Shown here: piece by piece, positions 60,794 to 62,000 of the stretch | How the letters are laid out: each line of letters begins with the position of its first letter | Position numbering within the stretch: position 1 is the first letter of the stretch | Origin: Apostichopus japonicus | Lineage: Eukaryota; Echinodermata; Holothuroidea; Aspidochirotida; Stichopodidae | Assembly (NCBI RefSeq): GCF_037975245.1 | Contig: NC_092564.1 | Location: 20,065,984-20,127,983, forward strand | DNA: 62,000 bases | Direction: 5' to 3' | Notes under the pieces: generated by a model | What the model was told of the DNA's origin: nothing | The model's database searches: none | Seen by the model: only the letters and a program-made list of their open reading frames with translations | Made by a program: the position numbers and the translations under genes

Positions 60794-61615
60794 GTAAGTA
60801 TTTTTGATGTAAAAACTTAAAGATCTTTGAAAGGGCATGTTATAATGTGTTATCCACAATGTGGAAGAAAGTTAAATGCAGAAAAGTGTCAAATATCCTC
60901 AGACCTGCAATACCCTTCTCTCCCCTTCCCCCCCCCCCTTTCCTTCTTCCTTGCCCCATGCACAAGTTTTACACAGGTATTGTTTTCATGTATAACCTTG
61001 TCACTTTGTTGAGGCTGTGAATCGATTGATGCAGGACCCATATGTTGAGATGTTGAGTGAATCTATTAGATTTTGATAGTTTCTGTATTAGCCTTTATTA
61101 GTTATCAATGGTATATATGTAACATTTCGCTCCACACAAGTGGCAGAAATGCGATAAAAGATGCATAATTTGCAATAAATAGGCATACCAACAAACTAAT
61201 CAAATGTATATTATGCATGTGTTTAGACAAATACAGTGTGTGGTATGTCACCAAGATTTTGGAGTTGGATATGACATATAACATGCTATTAAATTGAGGA
61301 GGGCAAAATTTCTTCAAGGGAAGGAAGTTGGGAACTATTTATAAGGGTAAAAAACCCACACAACTCCACCGCACTCTCTCCCTTTAAAATTAACGGTACC
61401 AGTCATATATTTATTGCTATTGGTGTGTAATGTATTTGTTATTTGCATATCATGGAATTCAATACATTGCTTTTCATTCATTCCTTTCTTGCGTTTAATC
61501 TTCATTGAGATATTCGACTAGCATGAATACATTCTGAGGAGAATCTCTAAAAGCAATTCTCCTTATTGGATTATCTTCGTAGGTAATTAACATATTTTGG
61601 TTGGCTTTTCCACAG
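60794..61615 (+). other. UBE2Z intron 2
   Basis: Bounded by GTAAGT and a TTTTCCACAG acceptor. No element or RNA is recognised inside. It includes a C run near 60930. Confidence 0.75.
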
Positions 61616-61800
61616 GTTCATGTCCTAATTACAGGACCCGTGGGGACCCCATACGAAGGTGGTTTCTTTTACTTCTTGGTTCGCTTTCCACCAAACTACC
61701 CTGCCCAGCCGCCTCGAGTCAAAATCATGACTGGAAACAATACAGTACGATTCAACCCTAATCTCTACAAGGATGGCAAAGTGTGTCTCAGCTTGTTAGG
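61616..61800 (+). CDS. UBE2Z: UBE2Z-like E2 enzyme, coding exon 3 (catalytic Cys)
   Basis: A 185-base exon encoding the E2 core: [35 protein letters not shown], then RFNPNLY in place of the common HPN motif, as in UBE2Z, then GKVCLSLLG with the thioester-forming cysteine. It ends in phase 2 at GTAGGT (61801). One residue is missing relative to the vertebrate KLMTTGNN segment. The following exon should begin with the TWTG segment, beyond or near the window end. Together the three exons give about the first 132 residues, so the gene is cut by the window. Confidence 0.93.
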
Positions 61801-62000
61801 GTAGGTGTTGAGTATAAAAAACCAATTTGCAAACCAGTACAGCTGTGGACTTTAGGGTGGGAGGGTGCGGGGCTGTTGTAGAAGTGTCCAAAATAAGTAA
61901 AGCAGTCATTAGGGCAACCTAGCGTTTAGACCTAATTCATACAGTAGAGTATTTATGCCTCAAAAATATGCAATTTCACGTCTAAAATTTTCAGTTTTTT
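61801..62000 (+). other. UBE2Z intron 3, partial
   Basis: Starts with GTAGGT and runs to the window end. No further exon is visible. Confidence 0.7.

Overview
This window is repeat-rich, AT-rich intergenic and intronic DNA from an animal genome. It holds two recognisable protein-coding loci: an intronless class A GPCR on the minus strand (3764-4903) and the first three coding exons of a UBE2Z-type ubiquitin-conjugating enzyme on the plus strand (58846 to the window edge). Tx1/L1-like and CR1-like LINE relics, many tRNA-headed SINEs, hAT MITEs and very long (TA)n tracts suggest a marine invertebrate deuterostome. My best guess is an echinoderm, perhaps a holothurian. That is inference only, because no single gene here fixes the taxon.

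Layout. 1-3760: non-coding flank downstream of the GPCR. 3764-4941: GPCR exon, with a strong splice acceptor just upstream of its ATG. 4942-12235: non-coding, with a hAT MITE (8193-8594) and TA tracts. 12236-14150: broken plus-strand Tx1/L1 LINE interrupted by a second copy of the same MITE. 14171-15177: near-perfect palindrome of about 1 kb made of two inverted SINE copies. 15218-15570: inverted pair of a second SINE family that carries a hammerhead ribozyme. 17200-18890: degenerate hAT element, then a cluster of duplicated segments around a U2 snRNA-like 5' end. 19550-21715: minus-strand Tx1/L1 LINE relic with a SINE inside it. 22256-23941: 1.7 kb hAT element with an exact 8-bp target duplication and a nested element. 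24480-26450: several tRNA-derived SINEs, including a second good hammerhead copy at 26324-26381. 26450-56100: mostly non-coding with TTAA-flanked MITEs, tandem duplications, another hAT element (42348-42952) and microsatellites. 56111-57112: 1 kb pure purine satellite. 57716-58088: third copy of the hAT MITE. 58846-61800: UBE2Z exons, with intron 1 holding a CR1-like LINE tail split by a TTAA MITE.

The observation I consider most worth following up is the hammerhead-bearing SINE family. Two plus-strand copies keep every core residue, a 4-bp stem II, a self-complementary stem III (ACCGGU) and a long stem I with an internal loop. The 5' strand of stem I overlaps the Pol III B box of the tRNA-like head. 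Second is the U2-like sequence flanked by tandem and inverted copies of one upstream unit. Most other open reading frames are low-complexity or repeat-derived and are not reported as genes.
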